Origin: Candidatus Zixiibacteriota bacterium
GTDB lineage: Bacteria; Zixibacteria; MSB-5A5; GN15; FEB-12
Assembly: GCA_034439475.1 (NCBI GenBank)
Contig: JAWXAN010000015.1
Coordinates: 1 to 51,498, forward strand
Reading direction: 5' to 3'
Length of the DNA stretch: 51,498 nt
This document shows positions 33,082 through 42,418 of this stretch, in pieces (within the stretch, counting starts at the first letter, position 1; every line of letters begins with the position of its first letter). The notes below the pieces were generated by a model. It was not told where the DNA came from and made no database searches. It saw nothing but the letters and a program-made list of their open reading frames with translations. A program made the translations under genes and the position numbers.

Positions 33082-36000
33082 ATGGAACAAATGAAATTTG
33101 ACCCGCTAAAAGACAATTTTTCACTGCCCAAAGCCGAAGAGAAAATCCTCGAGTTCTGGAACAAACAGGACGTGTTCACGGCCTATAACGAGGCCGCTAA
33201 AGATCGTCCGCAGTTTGTCTTCTACGAGGGCCCGCCGACTGCCAATGGCCGGCCGGGCATTCATCATGTTATCTCACGCACCGTCAAAGATTTAGTTTGC
33301 CGCTACAAGGCTATGCAAGGCTTCCGGGTAGACCGCAAAGCGGGCTGGGATACGCATGGTCTTCCGGTCGAAATAGAGGTCGAAAAACAGCTTAAGCTCG
33401 ATAACAGAGCCAAAGTCATCGAATACGGAATCGACAAATTCAACCAGAAATGCCGCGAGTCGGTCTTCAAATATCTCGAAGACTGGCGCAAAATCACCCG
33501 CCGCACCGGCTATTGGCTTGACCTCGACGATGCTTATGTCACGCTGACAAATGACTATATCGAATCGGTCTGGTGGATACTAAAGAATTTTTATGACCGC
33601 GATTTGATTTATAAAGGCTTCAAAATAATCCCCTTCTGTCCCCGCTGCGGAACGGGCCTCTCGAGTCATGAAGTCGCCCAGGGATATGCCATGATCAAAG
33701 ACCCATCGGTCTATGTCAAAGTTCAGGCGGCCGACGGGGATTTTTCATATCTGGTCTGGACGACGACGCCCTGGACGCTGCCATCGAATGCCGCGCTCTG
33801 TTTGAAAGCCGATGCCGATTATGTGACTGTCGAGCATGAAGGTGAAAAGTTGGTTTTGGCTGAGGCACTCGTGCCTAAACTGTTCACAGAACCTCCAAAA
33901 ATAGTTGCTCGCGCCAAAGGCGAGAGTTTCTTGAAGCGTAAATATATCCCGCTCTTTGATACATACAAAGACCAAAGCGATAAAGCGTTCTATGTTATCA
34001 CTGGCGATTTTGTCACCCTCAATGACGGCACCGGAATTGTCCATATCGCGCCCGGCTTTGGCGCCGATGATTATGAGATCGGGAAAAAGTACGACTTGCC
34101 CGTTTTGCAGGCAGTCGAGCCGAATGGGCATTTCAAAGATATCGCCGGGCCATACAAAGGGATGTTCATCAAAGACGCCGATCCGGTCATCATCAAGGAT
34201 TTGAAAATCGCCGGACGGTTATTCAAAAAGGAACAGTACGAGCATAACTATCCCTTCTGCTGGCGGTGCGATTCGCCGCTTATTTATATCGCGCGTGAGT
34301 CGTGGTATATCAAAACGACCGCTTTCCGCGAGCAGCTGCTCAAAAATAATAATGCCATCAATTGGGTGCCCGATGAAATCCGCACCGGCAGAATGCTCAA
34401 CTGGCTTGAGAACAATGTCGATTGGGCGCTCTCGCGCGAGCGATTCTGGGGAACACCGCTTCCGATTTGGATTTGCACAGATAAAGCCTGCGCGAAACAG
34501 CGGGCGGTCGGTTCGCTTGAACAGCTTCGCGCCGAAGGCATAAATGTCCCGTCTGATCTAGATTTACATAAACCGTATATCGACGCAGTGGAGCTTCGCT
34601 GTGACTGCGGTGGGACTATGAAACGAGTGCCCGAGCTTATCGATGTCTGGTTTGATTCGGGCGCAATGCCCTATGCGCAGTGGCATTATCCGTTTGAAAA
34701 CAAAGAGGTGTTTGAATCAAAATTTCCGGCTGACTTTATTTCTGAAGCGGTCGATCAGACTCGCGGCTGGTTCTATTCCCTTCTGGCTATTTCGACGATG
34801 CTCTTTGACAAACCGGCATTCAAAAATGTTGTTGTGATTGAGTTCATCCTCGACAAAGAGGGGAAGAAAATGTCCAAGCACAAAGGGAATGTGGTCGATC
34901 CGTTTATTACAGTCGACACCTACGGCGCCGATCCGGTGAGATGGTATCTGGTGTCGGTTTCCAATCCCTCGTTGCCGACGCGATTTGATCTGAATGGATT
35001 GGCCGAAGTCGTGCGGAAATTTTTCGACACACTCCGCAACACCTATAGTTTCTTTGCGCTCTATGCCAACATTGACGACGTGGTTGACAAAGCCGACAAG
35101 AATAGCCAAACAGTCGAAGAATATCTCGCGGGAAAGGCCGGAGAATCAGAGGAGTTCGATAATTGGATTATCTCAAAATATCAATCGCTTGTGAGAAATG
35201 TCACTGCGGATTTCGATAAATATGAAATCACTCGACCTGTTAGAGCGATTCAATATTTTGTCATTGAAGATATGTCGAATTGGTATGTCCGCAATAACCG
35301 CCGTCGTTTCTGGGCGGCTGGTGATGATCCGTCCAAGATGCGCGCCTATCATACGCTCTATTCTATTCTTGAAGGTGTTTGCAGACTCATCGCGCCGGTT
35401 GCGCCGTTTATAAGCGAACTGCTCTGGCAGGAGCTTGTCCGCAAAACAAGAACACTGAAGTCGCCATTGTCGGTTCATATGACGCGATTCACGAAACATA
35501 ACGTACTTAGGGCTGAACTAGGTGAATTCAAATTAACTTTCGGTGAGGCAACTCTCACTTACACTCAGAAACCAACTGAGACGGAATCTTCTTCTATCAA
35601 TGAAGAACTGGAATCAGCGATGGATTTAGTTCAAAAGATTGTCTCACTCGGACGCGCCGCGCGCTCTCGAAAAAATCTGAAAGTTCGCCAGCCGCTTTCG
35701 CGGCTTCTTATCGGAGGCCAGCGAAAGAACGTTTTTGAGACACTTGCGCCGTTTCTTCATATAATCAAAGACGAACTCAATATTAAAGAGATTGCAGAAG
35801 CTGACCTTGATAACTATGTCACCTACTCTGCCAAGCTGAATTTCAAAACAGCCGGACCAAAATTGGGGGCGCAGGTAAAAGCGGTTGCGGCGCATATTGT
35901 TCAGTTGGATAATTCCGCAGTCGCGAAATTTGCCCAGAGTGGCTCTTTGAATGTTGACCTTAAATCCGGTTTGCTTACCTTGACGGGAGAAGATGTGGAA

Positions 36001-36363
36001 ATCATTAGAACCGAAAAGGAAGGTTTGGCCGTTGAAGTCGATGGCCCGCTTGCGGTGGCCATCGATACTGTTCTGACAGAAGATTTACTTGATGAGGGAT
36101 TCGCGAGAGAAATGGTTAGTAAGATTCAAAATCTGCGGAAAACATCCGGTTTTGACGTCACTGACCAGATAACAATCAAAGTTGCGGTGTCACCGAGGTT
36201 AAAAACGGCGGTGACAAAGCACGAAGATTTTATCCGTCGTGAAACTTTAGCTGATAAAATGGAGTTTACAGACAACGGCTCTTTTGCCTCCCCGACAAGC
36301 GGCGAGAGCACCGAGTGGAACATCAACGGCGAAAAAGCGGCCATCGCGGTGGCCCGAGTATAA
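33082..36363 (+). CDS. ileS: isoleucyl-tRNA synthetase
   Basis: A 1,093-residue class I synthetase of the long (type 2, eukaryote-like) form. The HIGH-type motif is HHVI (61-64, in GRPGIHHVI), the editing region includes VWTTTPWTLPSNAAL, the active-site segment DQTRGWFYSLL, and the second signature is KMSKH (596-600) rather than KMSKS. The C-terminal half holds the anticodon-binding domain (LIAPVAPFISELLWQELV, LKVRQPLSRLLI). An in-frame ATG at 33091 is a possible alternative start. It heads an ileS-traR/dksA-lspA cluster (15 and 16 bp spacings). Confidence 0.97.
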   Translation: MEQMKFDPLKDNFSLPKAEEKILEFWNKQDVFTAYNEAAKDRPQFVFYEGPPTANGRPGIHHVISRTVKDLVCRYKAMQGFRVDRKAGWDTHGLPVEIEVEKQLKLDNRAKVIEYGIDKFNQKCRESVFKYLEDWRKITRRTGYWLDLDDAYVTLTNDYIESVWWILKNFYDRDLIYKGFKIIPFCPRCGTGLSSHEVAQGYAMIKDPSVYVKVQAADGDFSYLVWTTTPWTLPSNAALCLKADADYVTVEHEGEKLVLAEALVPKLFTEPPKIVARAKGESFLKRKYIPLFDTYKDQSDKAFYVITGDFVTLNDGTGIVHIAPGFGADDYEIGKKYDLPVLQAVEPNGHFKDIAGPYKGMFIKDADPVIIKDLKIAGRLFKKEQYEHNYPFCWRCDSPLIYIARESWYIKTTAFREQLLKNNNAINWVPDEIRTGRMLNWLENNVDWALSRERFWGTPLPIWICTDKACAKQRAVGSLEQLRAEGINVPSDLDLHKPYIDAVELRCDCGGTMKRVPELIDVWFDSGAMPYAQWHYPFENKEVFESKFPADFISEAVDQTRGWFYSLLAISTMLFDKPAFKNVVVIEFILDKEGKKMSKHKGNVVDPFITVDTYGADPVRWYLVSVSNPSLPTRFDLNGLAEVVRKFFDTLRNTYSFFALYANIDDVVDKADKNSQTVEEYLAGKAGESEEFDNWIISKYQSLVRNVTADFDKYEITRPVRAIQYFVIEDMSNWYVRNNRRRFWAAGDDPSKMRAYHTLYSILEGVCRLIAPVAPFISELLWQELVRKTRTLKSPLSVHMTRFTKHNVLRAELGEFKLTFGEATLTYTQKPTETESSSINEELESAMDLVQKIVSLGRAARSRKNLKVRQPLSRLLIGGQRKNVFETLAPFLHIIKDELNIKEIAEADLDNYVTYSAKLNFKTAGPKLGAQVKAVAAHIVQLDNSAVAKFAQSGSLNVDLKSGLLTLTGEDVEIIRTEKEGLAVEVDGPLAVAIDTVLTEDLLDEGFAREMVSKIQNLRKTSGFDVTDQITIKVAVSPRLKTAVTKHEDFIRRETLADKMEFTDNGSFASPTSGESTEWNINGEKAAIAVARV

Positions 36364-36377
36364 ATCGGAGGAGATGT

Positions 36378-36761
36378 ATGAAAGAAGTCGATGCAAAAAA
36401 GTATGAGGTCCTGCTTCTGCAAAAGAAGAAAGAGATGCTCGATGAAATGGGCATTGTCAATCCTGGCGGAAATGCCAACCAGAAAGAAGCGTCAGGAGAT
36501 ATCTCGTCGTATTCCTATCACATGGCCGACCAGGGCACGGACACTATGGATCGCGAAATGGCATTCATGTTTGCCTCTAAATCAGGCCGGCTTGTCTATC
36601 ATATAGACCAGGCCCTGCTTCGCATCAAAGATGGCTCGTTTGGAATCTGCACGGTCTGCAATAAACCGATAAGCACCGCGCGGCTCGAAGCTGTCCCCCA
36701 TGCGAGGCTTTGCATAGGCTGTAAATCCGCTGAAGAGGAAGCAAAAGCTGGCCGCAAATAA
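36378..36761 (+). CDS. TraR/DksA family zinc-finger protein
   Basis: A 127-residue protein. The N-terminal coiled-coil segment (KYEVLLLQKKKEMLDEMG) is followed by a short ASGDISSYSYHMADQGTDT stretch and a four-cysteine zinc finger (CTVC ... CIGC) near residues 91-115, then a basic tail. The typical DksA acidic tip (DxxDxA) is represented only by the DQGTDTMDRE region. Proteins of this group bind RNA polymerase secondary channel or act as uncharacterised regulators; location beside lspA and ileS is seen in other bacteria. ATG at 36378 is supported by GGAGGAG. Activity is inferred. Confidence 0.9.
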   Translation: MKEVDAKKYEVLLLQKKKEMLDEMGIVNPGGNANQKEASGDISSYSYHMADQGTDTMDREMAFMFASKSGRLVYHIDQALLRIKDGSFGICTVCNKPISTARLEAVPHARLCIGCKSAEEEAKAGRK

Positions 36762-36777
36762 GTTTAGCTGGCTGAGA

Positions 36778-37308
36778 ATGCCGGCCCTTATAATTGCTAT
36801 TGTCGTTCTTCTCGACCAGATAACCAAAATCTGGGCGGTGGACGCGCTTACCGGGCAGCCGTCGAAATCGATCATCGGCGATTTTCTGATGTTCACGCTG
36901 GTCTACAATGAAGGGGGCGCGATGGGGACGAACTTCGGGCCATCGGGCTATTATCTCATCACCGCCCTTATCATACTCCCCTTACTGCTCTATTATATCT
37001 ACGCAAACCGCACGTATAAAATGATTGCCCTGCCGCTTTCGTTTATTGCCTCAGGAGCGCTCGGAAATGTTATTGATAGAATAAGAATCGGTAAAGTTGT
37101 CGATTTTATCGATGTCGACTTTTTTGACCTGTCCCTTTTCGGTTACCGGCTGGAGAGATGGTGGACGTTTAACATCGCCGATGCCGCAATCACCTGCGCC
37201 ATAGTTTTTATCCTGCTCACCATGTTTAGAAAGCCGCCAACGGAATCGGTTGGAGCAACTGCCGTTGAGACTGCGCCCAATTTCACCAATCATTCAGAGA
37301 ATTCGTAG
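36778..37308 (+). CDS. lspA: lipoprotein signal peptidase (signal peptidase II)
   Basis: A 176-residue inner-membrane aspartyl protease that removes signal peptides from prolipoproteins. Four hydrophobic segments; motifs VLLDQITKIW, NEGGAMG (usually NxGxAF), GNVIDRIRIGKVVDFID with the first catalytic Asp region, and FNIADAAI with the second. The C-terminal tail (PPTESVGATAVETAPNFTNHS) is polar and variable. The ATG at 36778 is used, but it lacks a clear ribosome-binding sequence; translation may be coupled to the preceding gene. Confidence 0.94.
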   Translation: MPALIIAIVVLLDQITKIWAVDALTGQPSKSIIGDFLMFTLVYNEGGAMGTNFGPSGYYLITALIILPLLLYYIYANRTYKMIALPLSFIASGALGNVIDRIRIGKVVDFIDVDFFDLSLFGYRLERWWTFNIADAAITCAIVFILLTMFRKPPTESVGATAVETAPNFTNHSENS

Positions 37309-37770
37309 TCACTCGTCTTAAGTGATTGCAACAGCTCTTCCTTCTCATTGATTCTCGTACCGCATTGGTCTTCGTGCGGAGCGTCTCAGTCCCGCACCAA
37401 ATCTCAGCAACTTGTTTATTCTCACACTGGGCACGAAAAACCCAGCCGTTGGCTGGGCTACGGGATCTGAACGGACAAAGCAAATATGAGATTGCCGCGT
37501 CATTCGGCTTCGCCTCACTCCTCGCAACGACATGTAGTGATACTTGTTGTGATTTGGGGTACCCCACTCCGCCATCGGCGGACGGTGGGCGGTGTGCTCT
37601 TATTGGTGGTGCAGGCCAGAGACGGCCTGCACGAAGATTTAAAGAGGAATTACAGTATAAATGTCTTCGTGCGGGACGTCCCTGTCGCGCACCGGAGTGA
37701 AGAAAACTGAGATTGCCGCGCCACAGTGGGCAGGCTCGTTGGACAGTGGGTTTCCAAATAGTCTTTTCTT
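37309..37770. repeat. intergenic repeat cluster after lspA
   Basis: Hairpin copies at 37374-37397 (CGTCTCAG centre), 37609-37632 (GTGCAGGCC arm, perfect) and 37669-37692; TTGCGAGG-type element at 37488-37531; GC-rich palindrome at about 37566-37589; and an AAACCCAGCC/GGCTGGGTTT-type hairpin at 37437-37461, part of a roughly 45-bp segment nearly identical to one at about 32955-33001. No gene supported. Confidence 0.8.
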
Positions 37771-37773
37771 TGT

Positions 37774-37797
37774 AACCCACCCAGCGGGTGGGTTTTT
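37774..37797 (+). terminator. rho-independent terminator
   Basis: A nine-base stem AACCCACCC/GGGTGGGTT around AGC, followed by T's. Could end the ileS-traR-lspA transcript about 460 bp after lspA; a near copy at 32864-32886 means it may also be a repeat. Confidence 0.55.
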
Positions 37798-37917
37798 CAT
37801 CATCGATTTCTAATCCGGCTGTTCGCTTGAAGTGAGCAAGACCTAACGGAACATTACAAACGTTCTTGAAGTGGCAGGTCATAGTCAGATGCTCTTTTCG
37901 CTCCTGTGCCAGCCAAT

Positions 37918-37950
37918 AAAAAAGCCAGCAACATTGTGTAAGTTGTTGGC
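37918..37950 (-). terminator. rho-independent terminator of tRNA-Arg
   Basis: On the minus strand GCCAACAAC and GTTGCTGGC form a 9-base stem (one G-T pair) over a 9-base loop and are followed by six T (37918-37923). It lies 26 bp after the tRNA 3' end. Confidence 0.8.
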
Positions 37951-37976
37951 CATCAGCAGGGAATCGGCAGATTTTA

Positions 37977-38050
<74 letters not shown>

Positions 38051-38072
38051 GTAAGGAATCTTTCGAAGCTTG

Positions 38073-38102
38073 AAACTACGAACATACACCGCCCTTTGTC
38101 AA
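38073..38102 (-). promoter_or_regulatory. sigma-70-type promoter for tRNA-Arg
   Basis: TTGACA (38097-38102, minus strand) and TAGTTT (38073-38078) with 18-bp spacing, about 23 bp before the tRNA 5' end. The -35 is perfect; the -10 matches consensus in four of six bases. Confidence 0.5.
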
Positions 38103-38360
38103 CCCCTTTGAGTTGGGTGTCTGAGATGGAAAGGCCTTAAATGTCAGTCCGCCACGGGGGACGGGATTGACAATGTGTTGGAATGACAAGATAGGGCCTT
38201 GACTGCGCTTCCTTGTTCTTCGTGCGAGGCGTCTCTGCCACGCACCAGGTGACCGTCAGGTCATCCGCCGTGGGCGGACTTCGGAAGTCTCAGCACCTCT
38301 GCCCTAAGAAGGCCGGCAAGACCTAACGGAACATCAAATAAATAAGCGTCTTAATTGCGG
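38103..38360. repeat. intergenic repeats between nnr and tRNA-Arg
   Basis: GC-rich palindrome remnants near 38147-38163 and 38262-38282, a 24-bp hairpin copy at 38222-38245 (GTGCGAGGC arm, GTCTCT loop), 'caggtgaccgtcaggtcatc' and 'aagacctaacggaaca' fragments (the latter also near 37840). No gene seen. Confidence 0.7.
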
Positions 38361-39902
38361 CTACTCAAGATACTCAAAGGCATACGGGAGACTCTCCATT
38401 ATATCGCCGGCAATCATGGCGCGCTGAGTAAAAGTTTCCGCTACAAAATCACCAGCCAATCCATGAACATAGACTCCGCAGACTGCTGCGGCATCCGGCG
38501 TCATCCCTTGCGCAAGAAACGAGCCGATTATTCCTGAGAGGACATCGCCCGTCCCCCCGGTTGCCATGCCGTTATTTCCAGTCGGATTGAGATAAACCTC
38601 GCCTGCCGGAGTTGCGACCAAAGTCGGACTTCCCTTTAACACCAATACAATCTTATTCTCTGTGGCAACTTTTCGAACAAGCGCTATTCGCTGGTGAATG
38701 TCATCCGGCGTTTTTAATCCCGTCAGCCGCTCAAATTCTCCACCGTGCGGAGTCAGGATCGGCGGGATAGAACAATCTCTCAACATTGCCAGTTGACCAG
38801 CAAGAGCGTTGAGTCCATCGGCGTCGATAAGACATGGTTTGTCCATTTTTGCCACAAGCCGCCGTACCAGTTCAAACGTCTCATGGTGCCTTCCAAGCCC
38901 GGGGCCGATTACAACCGCGTCATGCTTTTTTATCAGGGCGCGAATCTCTCCAAGGGCGCGAAGCGCCAAGGCTCCTTTTTTGCCGACATCGGGCAAGGGA
39001 TGGGTCATCACTTCGGTCAGTTTTATCGCCAGTATCGGCTGAACAGATGCCGGTGTGCCCACGACAACTGTGCCGCAGCCCGATCTCAACGCGCTTAAAC
39101 CGGCGAGCGCCGCCGCGCCGGTGAGTCCGGTCGATCCGGCAATCACACAAAGTTTTCCAAATTCCCCTTTGTGGCCATCGAATTTCCGCTCCGGAAGTAG
39201 ATCTGCGACCGCATCATCGGTGAGAAGCAGACAATCTTTTGCGACACTCTCGACAATCTCATCAGGAATCCCGATAGGAATGACTTCGATTTCTCCGGCC
39301 AGCTCCCGCCCCGGTGTGAGGAAAAGTCCATACTTTGGCAGACCGAGCGCATACGTATAATCGGCTTCTACCACCGCCCCAACTGCTTCGCCACTGTCGG
39401 GATTTACACCGGAGGGGATATCGACAGAGACGACAATGCAATCATGCAGGTTTATATGCTCGATCATTTCGGCGGCAAGTCCTTCAGGCGCCCCTTCGGA
39501 GCCGCTTCCCAAAATTGCATCGACAACAAGGTCACATTCATCCGGGTGCGGCAGATCGTCAACGGATGAAATCTCAACCGTGTGAATACCGTCAGCAATT
39601 GCATGGTCGAGATTCAGGCGCGTCTCCTGAGATATTTTCTCGGTGGGTCCGATATAAAAGACTGTCACACTCGCACCTTCCTCAGCCAAATGACGGGCAA
39701 GAACAAAGCCATCGCCGCCATTATTACCGCGCCCGCAATAAATGTGAATCACGCTTCCTTCGGAGGCGGGAAGCAGGGCCGAGATGATTAATTCAGCAAT
39801 ACCCGATCCGGCGTTCTCCATCAGACGCGCGCTGGAGAGTTCGGTCTGCTCGGAGGTGAGACGGTCTATCCGCCGCATTTGGGCGGCTGTGACCAGTTTC
39901 AT
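38361..39902 (-). CDS. nnr: bifunctional NAD(P)H-hydrate epimerase / ADP-dependent dehydratase
   Basis: A 513-residue fused enzyme that repairs damaged NAD(P)HX. The N-terminal YjeF_N epimerase domain (residues ~1-215) has IYCGRGNNGGDGFVLARHL and VDAILGSGSEG. The C-terminal ribokinase-like dehydratase domain (~225-500) has KGEFGKLCVIAGSTGLTGAAALA, GPGLGRH, LTPHGGEFERLTG, GNNGMATGGTGDVLSG with catalytic Asp, all intact. It is 18 bp after lon and is probably the last gene of the ychF-lon-nnr group. Confidence 0.96.
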   Translation of the reverse strand: MKLVTAAQMRRIDRLTSEQTELSSARLMENAGSGIAELIISALLPASEGSVIHIYCGRGNNGGDGFVLARHLAEEGASVTVFYIGPTEKISQETRLNLDHAIADGIHTVEISSVDDLPHPDECDLVVDAILGSGSEGAPEGLAAEMIEHINLHDCIVVSVDIPSGVNPDSGEAVGAVVEADYTYALGLPKYGLFLTPGRELAGEIEVIPIGIPDEIVESVAKDCLLLTDDAVADLLPERKFDGHKGEFGKLCVIAGSTGLTGAAALAGLSALRSGCGTVVVGTPASVQPILAIKLTEVMTHPLPDVGKKGALALRALGEIRALIKKHDAVVIGPGLGRHHETFELVRRLVAKMDKPCLIDADGLNALAGQLAMLRDCSIPPILTPHGGEFERLTGLKTPDDIHQRIALVRKVATENKIVLVLKGSPTLVATPAGEVYLNPTGNNGMATGGTGDVLSGIIGSFLAQGMTPDAAAVCGVYVHGLAGDFVAETFTQRAMIAGDIMESLPYAFEYLE

Positions 39903-39920
39903 ATTTTTCTGATTTTCAGT

Positions 39921-42317
39921 TTAGGCCGAGGCTTTGGATTTGCTCTTTTTCGGCTGTCTTTTATTTTTAGTGACAGGAACATCAAGAGCAAACTTAATCG
40001 CTGGGAGGACATCAGAAAAGAACTTTATTTTGATCTTCTTCTTAATTTCTGCAGGCAATTCTACTGTGTCTTTGCGATTTTCGGCTGGCAGAATGATGGT
40101 CGTCACACCGGCGCGAAGCGCGGCCAGGAGCTTTTCCTTAAGTCCGCCAATGGGAAGCAGTTCACCGCGAAGTGTAACCTCACCGGTCATGGCAAGAGCT
40201 GGTTTGACCGGACGCTGAGTGAAGAGGGATACCAATGCCACAGCCATTGTGATTCCCGCCGATGGCCCGTCTTTGGGTGTCGCGCCTGAGGGGACATGAA
40301 TATGGATTTCCTGATTTTCAAATTTTTGTGATGCAATCCCTAAATCCGCAGCATTGGAGCGAATGAATGAGAGCGCGGCCTGAGCCGATTCTTTCATCAC
40401 ATTTCCCAACTGACCCGTGAGCATCATCCCGTTTTTCCCGGGCATTAATGTCGCCTCGACAAAAAGCAGTTCCCCGCCGGCGGCCGTATAGGCAAGACCG
40501 GGGACGACACCGGGACGCCCATAGCGGGTAAGAACTTCGTGCGAGAATCGTCTTGGGCCAAGAAGCCGCGCGACAGCCGGGGCGTTGATCAAAGTTTTCT
40601 TTGTAGTTCCCGATGCCACTTTGCGGGCTACTTTGCGAACGACCGAGGCGATTTCCCGCTCGAGATTACGCACACCGGCTTCGCGGGTGTAATCTTCAAT
40701 TAAAGTCCGGAGGCCGTCGTCGTTCACCTCAAGATTCTTCTCGGACAGACCGTGATTCTCCAACTGTTTGGGAAGCAAATGCCGCTTGGCAATGGCCAAT
40801 TTTTCTATTTCGGTATAACCCGGGATCTGAATCAACTCCATCCGGTCACGGAGAACATGGGATATCGGCTCGGCCCAGTTAGCGGTTGTGATGAACATTA
40901 CTTTCGATAGGTCGAAGGGGACATCCAGATAATGGTCAGTGAAAGAGTCGTTCTGTTCCGGATCGAGCACTTCAAGAAGCGCAGATGCCGGATCGCCGCG
41001 GAAGTCGGAACCGAGTTTGTCTATTTCGTCAAGCATGATAATCGGATTGTTCGAGCCGCACCGTTTTAAGCTTTGGATGATTCGTCCCGGCAGGGAACCG
41101 ATATAGGTTCGACGATGTCCGCGAATTTCAGCCTCGTCCCTCATGCCACCCAAAGAAATACGCGCAAACTCGCGTCCCATCGCGCGGGCGATGGATTTCC
41201 CCAGCGATGTCTTTCCAACTCCAGGAGGGCCCACAAAGCAGAGGATAGGCCCTTTGATATTTGCCTTCAACTTACGGACGGCAAGGTATTCCAGTATCCG
41301 TTCTTTTACTTTTTCCAAATCAAAATGATCTTCGTCGAGTATTCGCTTGGCTTTTTTTAAATCCAGAATATCAGTCGTGCTGATACTCCACGGGAGCGAG
41401 ACCAGCCAGTCCAAATAAGTACGGGAGACAGTGTATTCAGCCGACGACGGAGCCATGTGAGAGAGGCGGTCGAATTCCTTCATGGCCGTCTTGGCGACGG
41501 CTTCGGGCATTTTCGCATCGGCAATTTTTTGTTCAAGGTCTTCGAGGTCGCGCGGGCCATCTGTCTCGCCAAGTTCACGCCGAATGGCTTTGATCTGTTC
41601 GCGCAAAATATAATCGCGCTGTGATTTTCCAAGTTCGCTTGCGGCCTGGGCCTGAATTTTTTGCGACAGCTCAAGCACTTCGATCTCTTTATTTATCGCC
41701 TGATACAGCTTTTGCATTCGTTTGACGACATCGAGTTCCTCGAGCAACTGTTGTTTAAAGGCGAGCGGTATATTCAGGCTCGATGCCACAAAATCGGTCA
41801 GCTTGGAAGGGGTGTCTTGATTGATGGCCGAGACATGGAACTCCTCGTTTAGATACGGCGCAAGTTCCACAAGTGTCTTTATACGGTCGATGAAATTTCT
41901 CTGTAACGCCGTTTGACGAAGCGAGTCGTCTTCGTTTTCATCCAACTCAAAAACTTCAGCCGTTAAATGGGGCGAGTCGGGCAGAAAGCGGCGAACTTTG
42001 ATGCGAGTTAATCCCTGGACAAGAAAACGGACGGTGCCATCGGGAAACCGGAGCATTTTGAGGATATTGCCGGCAGTGCCGACATGATAGAGCCCATCGG
42101 GACCGGGATTTTCCTCTTTGGGGTCTTTTTGGACAAAGAGACCTATTCGTGATCCTTGCATGAGGGCGTCATCGACAAGACGAGTCTGCTCCACCTGTTG
42201 GATCATGAGCGGAACCACCAGATAGGGATAAACGATTATTCCTTTAAGGGGAAGAATCGGCAATACCTGGGTCTCAGTCTCTGATTTGACTATATTTCTT
42301 TCCAGCACTTTGGTCAT
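39921..42317 (-). CDS. lon: ATP-dependent protease Lon
   Basis: A 798-residue Lon protease. LAN substrate-binding domain at the N-terminus (LPILPLKGIIVYPYLVVPLMI), helical middle (GKSQRDYILREQIKAIRRELGE), AAA+ module with Walker A GPPGVGKTSLG and Walker B IIMLDEIDKLG, and C-terminal protease domain with catalytic Ser in KDGPSAG and Lys in GGLKEKLLAALRAG. The tail is Lys-rich (KNKRQPKKSKSK). Cytoplasmic quality control; no HrcA/CIRCE or sigma-32 site was noticed before it. Confidence 0.97.
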   Translation of the reverse strand: MTKVLERNIVKSETETQVLPILPLKGIIVYPYLVVPLMIQQVEQTRLVDDALMQGSRIGLFVQKDPKEENPGPDGLYHVGTAGNILKMLRFPDGTVRFLVQGLTRIKVRRFLPDSPHLTAEVFELDENEDDSLRQTALQRNFIDRIKTLVELAPYLNEEFHVSAINQDTPSKLTDFVASSLNIPLAFKQQLLEELDVVKRMQKLYQAINKEIEVLELSQKIQAQAASELGKSQRDYILREQIKAIRRELGETDGPRDLEDLEQKIADAKMPEAVAKTAMKEFDRLSHMAPSSAEYTVSRTYLDWLVSLPWSISTTDILDLKKAKRILDEDHFDLEKVKERILEYLAVRKLKANIKGPILCFVGPPGVGKTSLGKSIARAMGREFARISLGGMRDEAEIRGHRRTYIGSLPGRIIQSLKRCGSNNPIIMLDEIDKLGSDFRGDPASALLEVLDPEQNDSFTDHYLDVPFDLSKVMFITTANWAEPISHVLRDRMELIQIPGYTEIEKLAIAKRHLLPKQLENHGLSEKNLEVNDDGLRTLIEDYTREAGVRNLEREIASVVRKVARKVASGTTKKTLINAPAVARLLGPRRFSHEVLTRYGRPGVVPGLAYTAAGGELLFVEATLMPGKNGMMLTGQLGNVMKESAQAALSFIRSNAADLGIASQKFENQEIHIHVPSGATPKDGPSAGITMAVALVSLFTQRPVKPALAMTGEVTLRGELLPIGGLKEKLLAALRAGVTTIILPAENRKDTVELPAEIKKKIKIKFFSDVLPAIKFALDVPVTKNKRQPKKSKSKASA

Positions 42318-42418
42318 CTCTATGTTAAAAACCTCTATTTAACTTATCGGCCTTGATGAGCAAAAAATGAACATCTAAAGATAAAAACGTGTGGACAAAG
42401 TAGAAGTTCCCCTTGGCC

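Noticed and set aside
37283-37882. Long minus-strand open frame (199 codons) after lspA
   Set aside because: Its translation is repeat DNA (hairpin copies at 37374, 37609, 37669 and the TTGCGAGG element) with no start signal or family resemblance.
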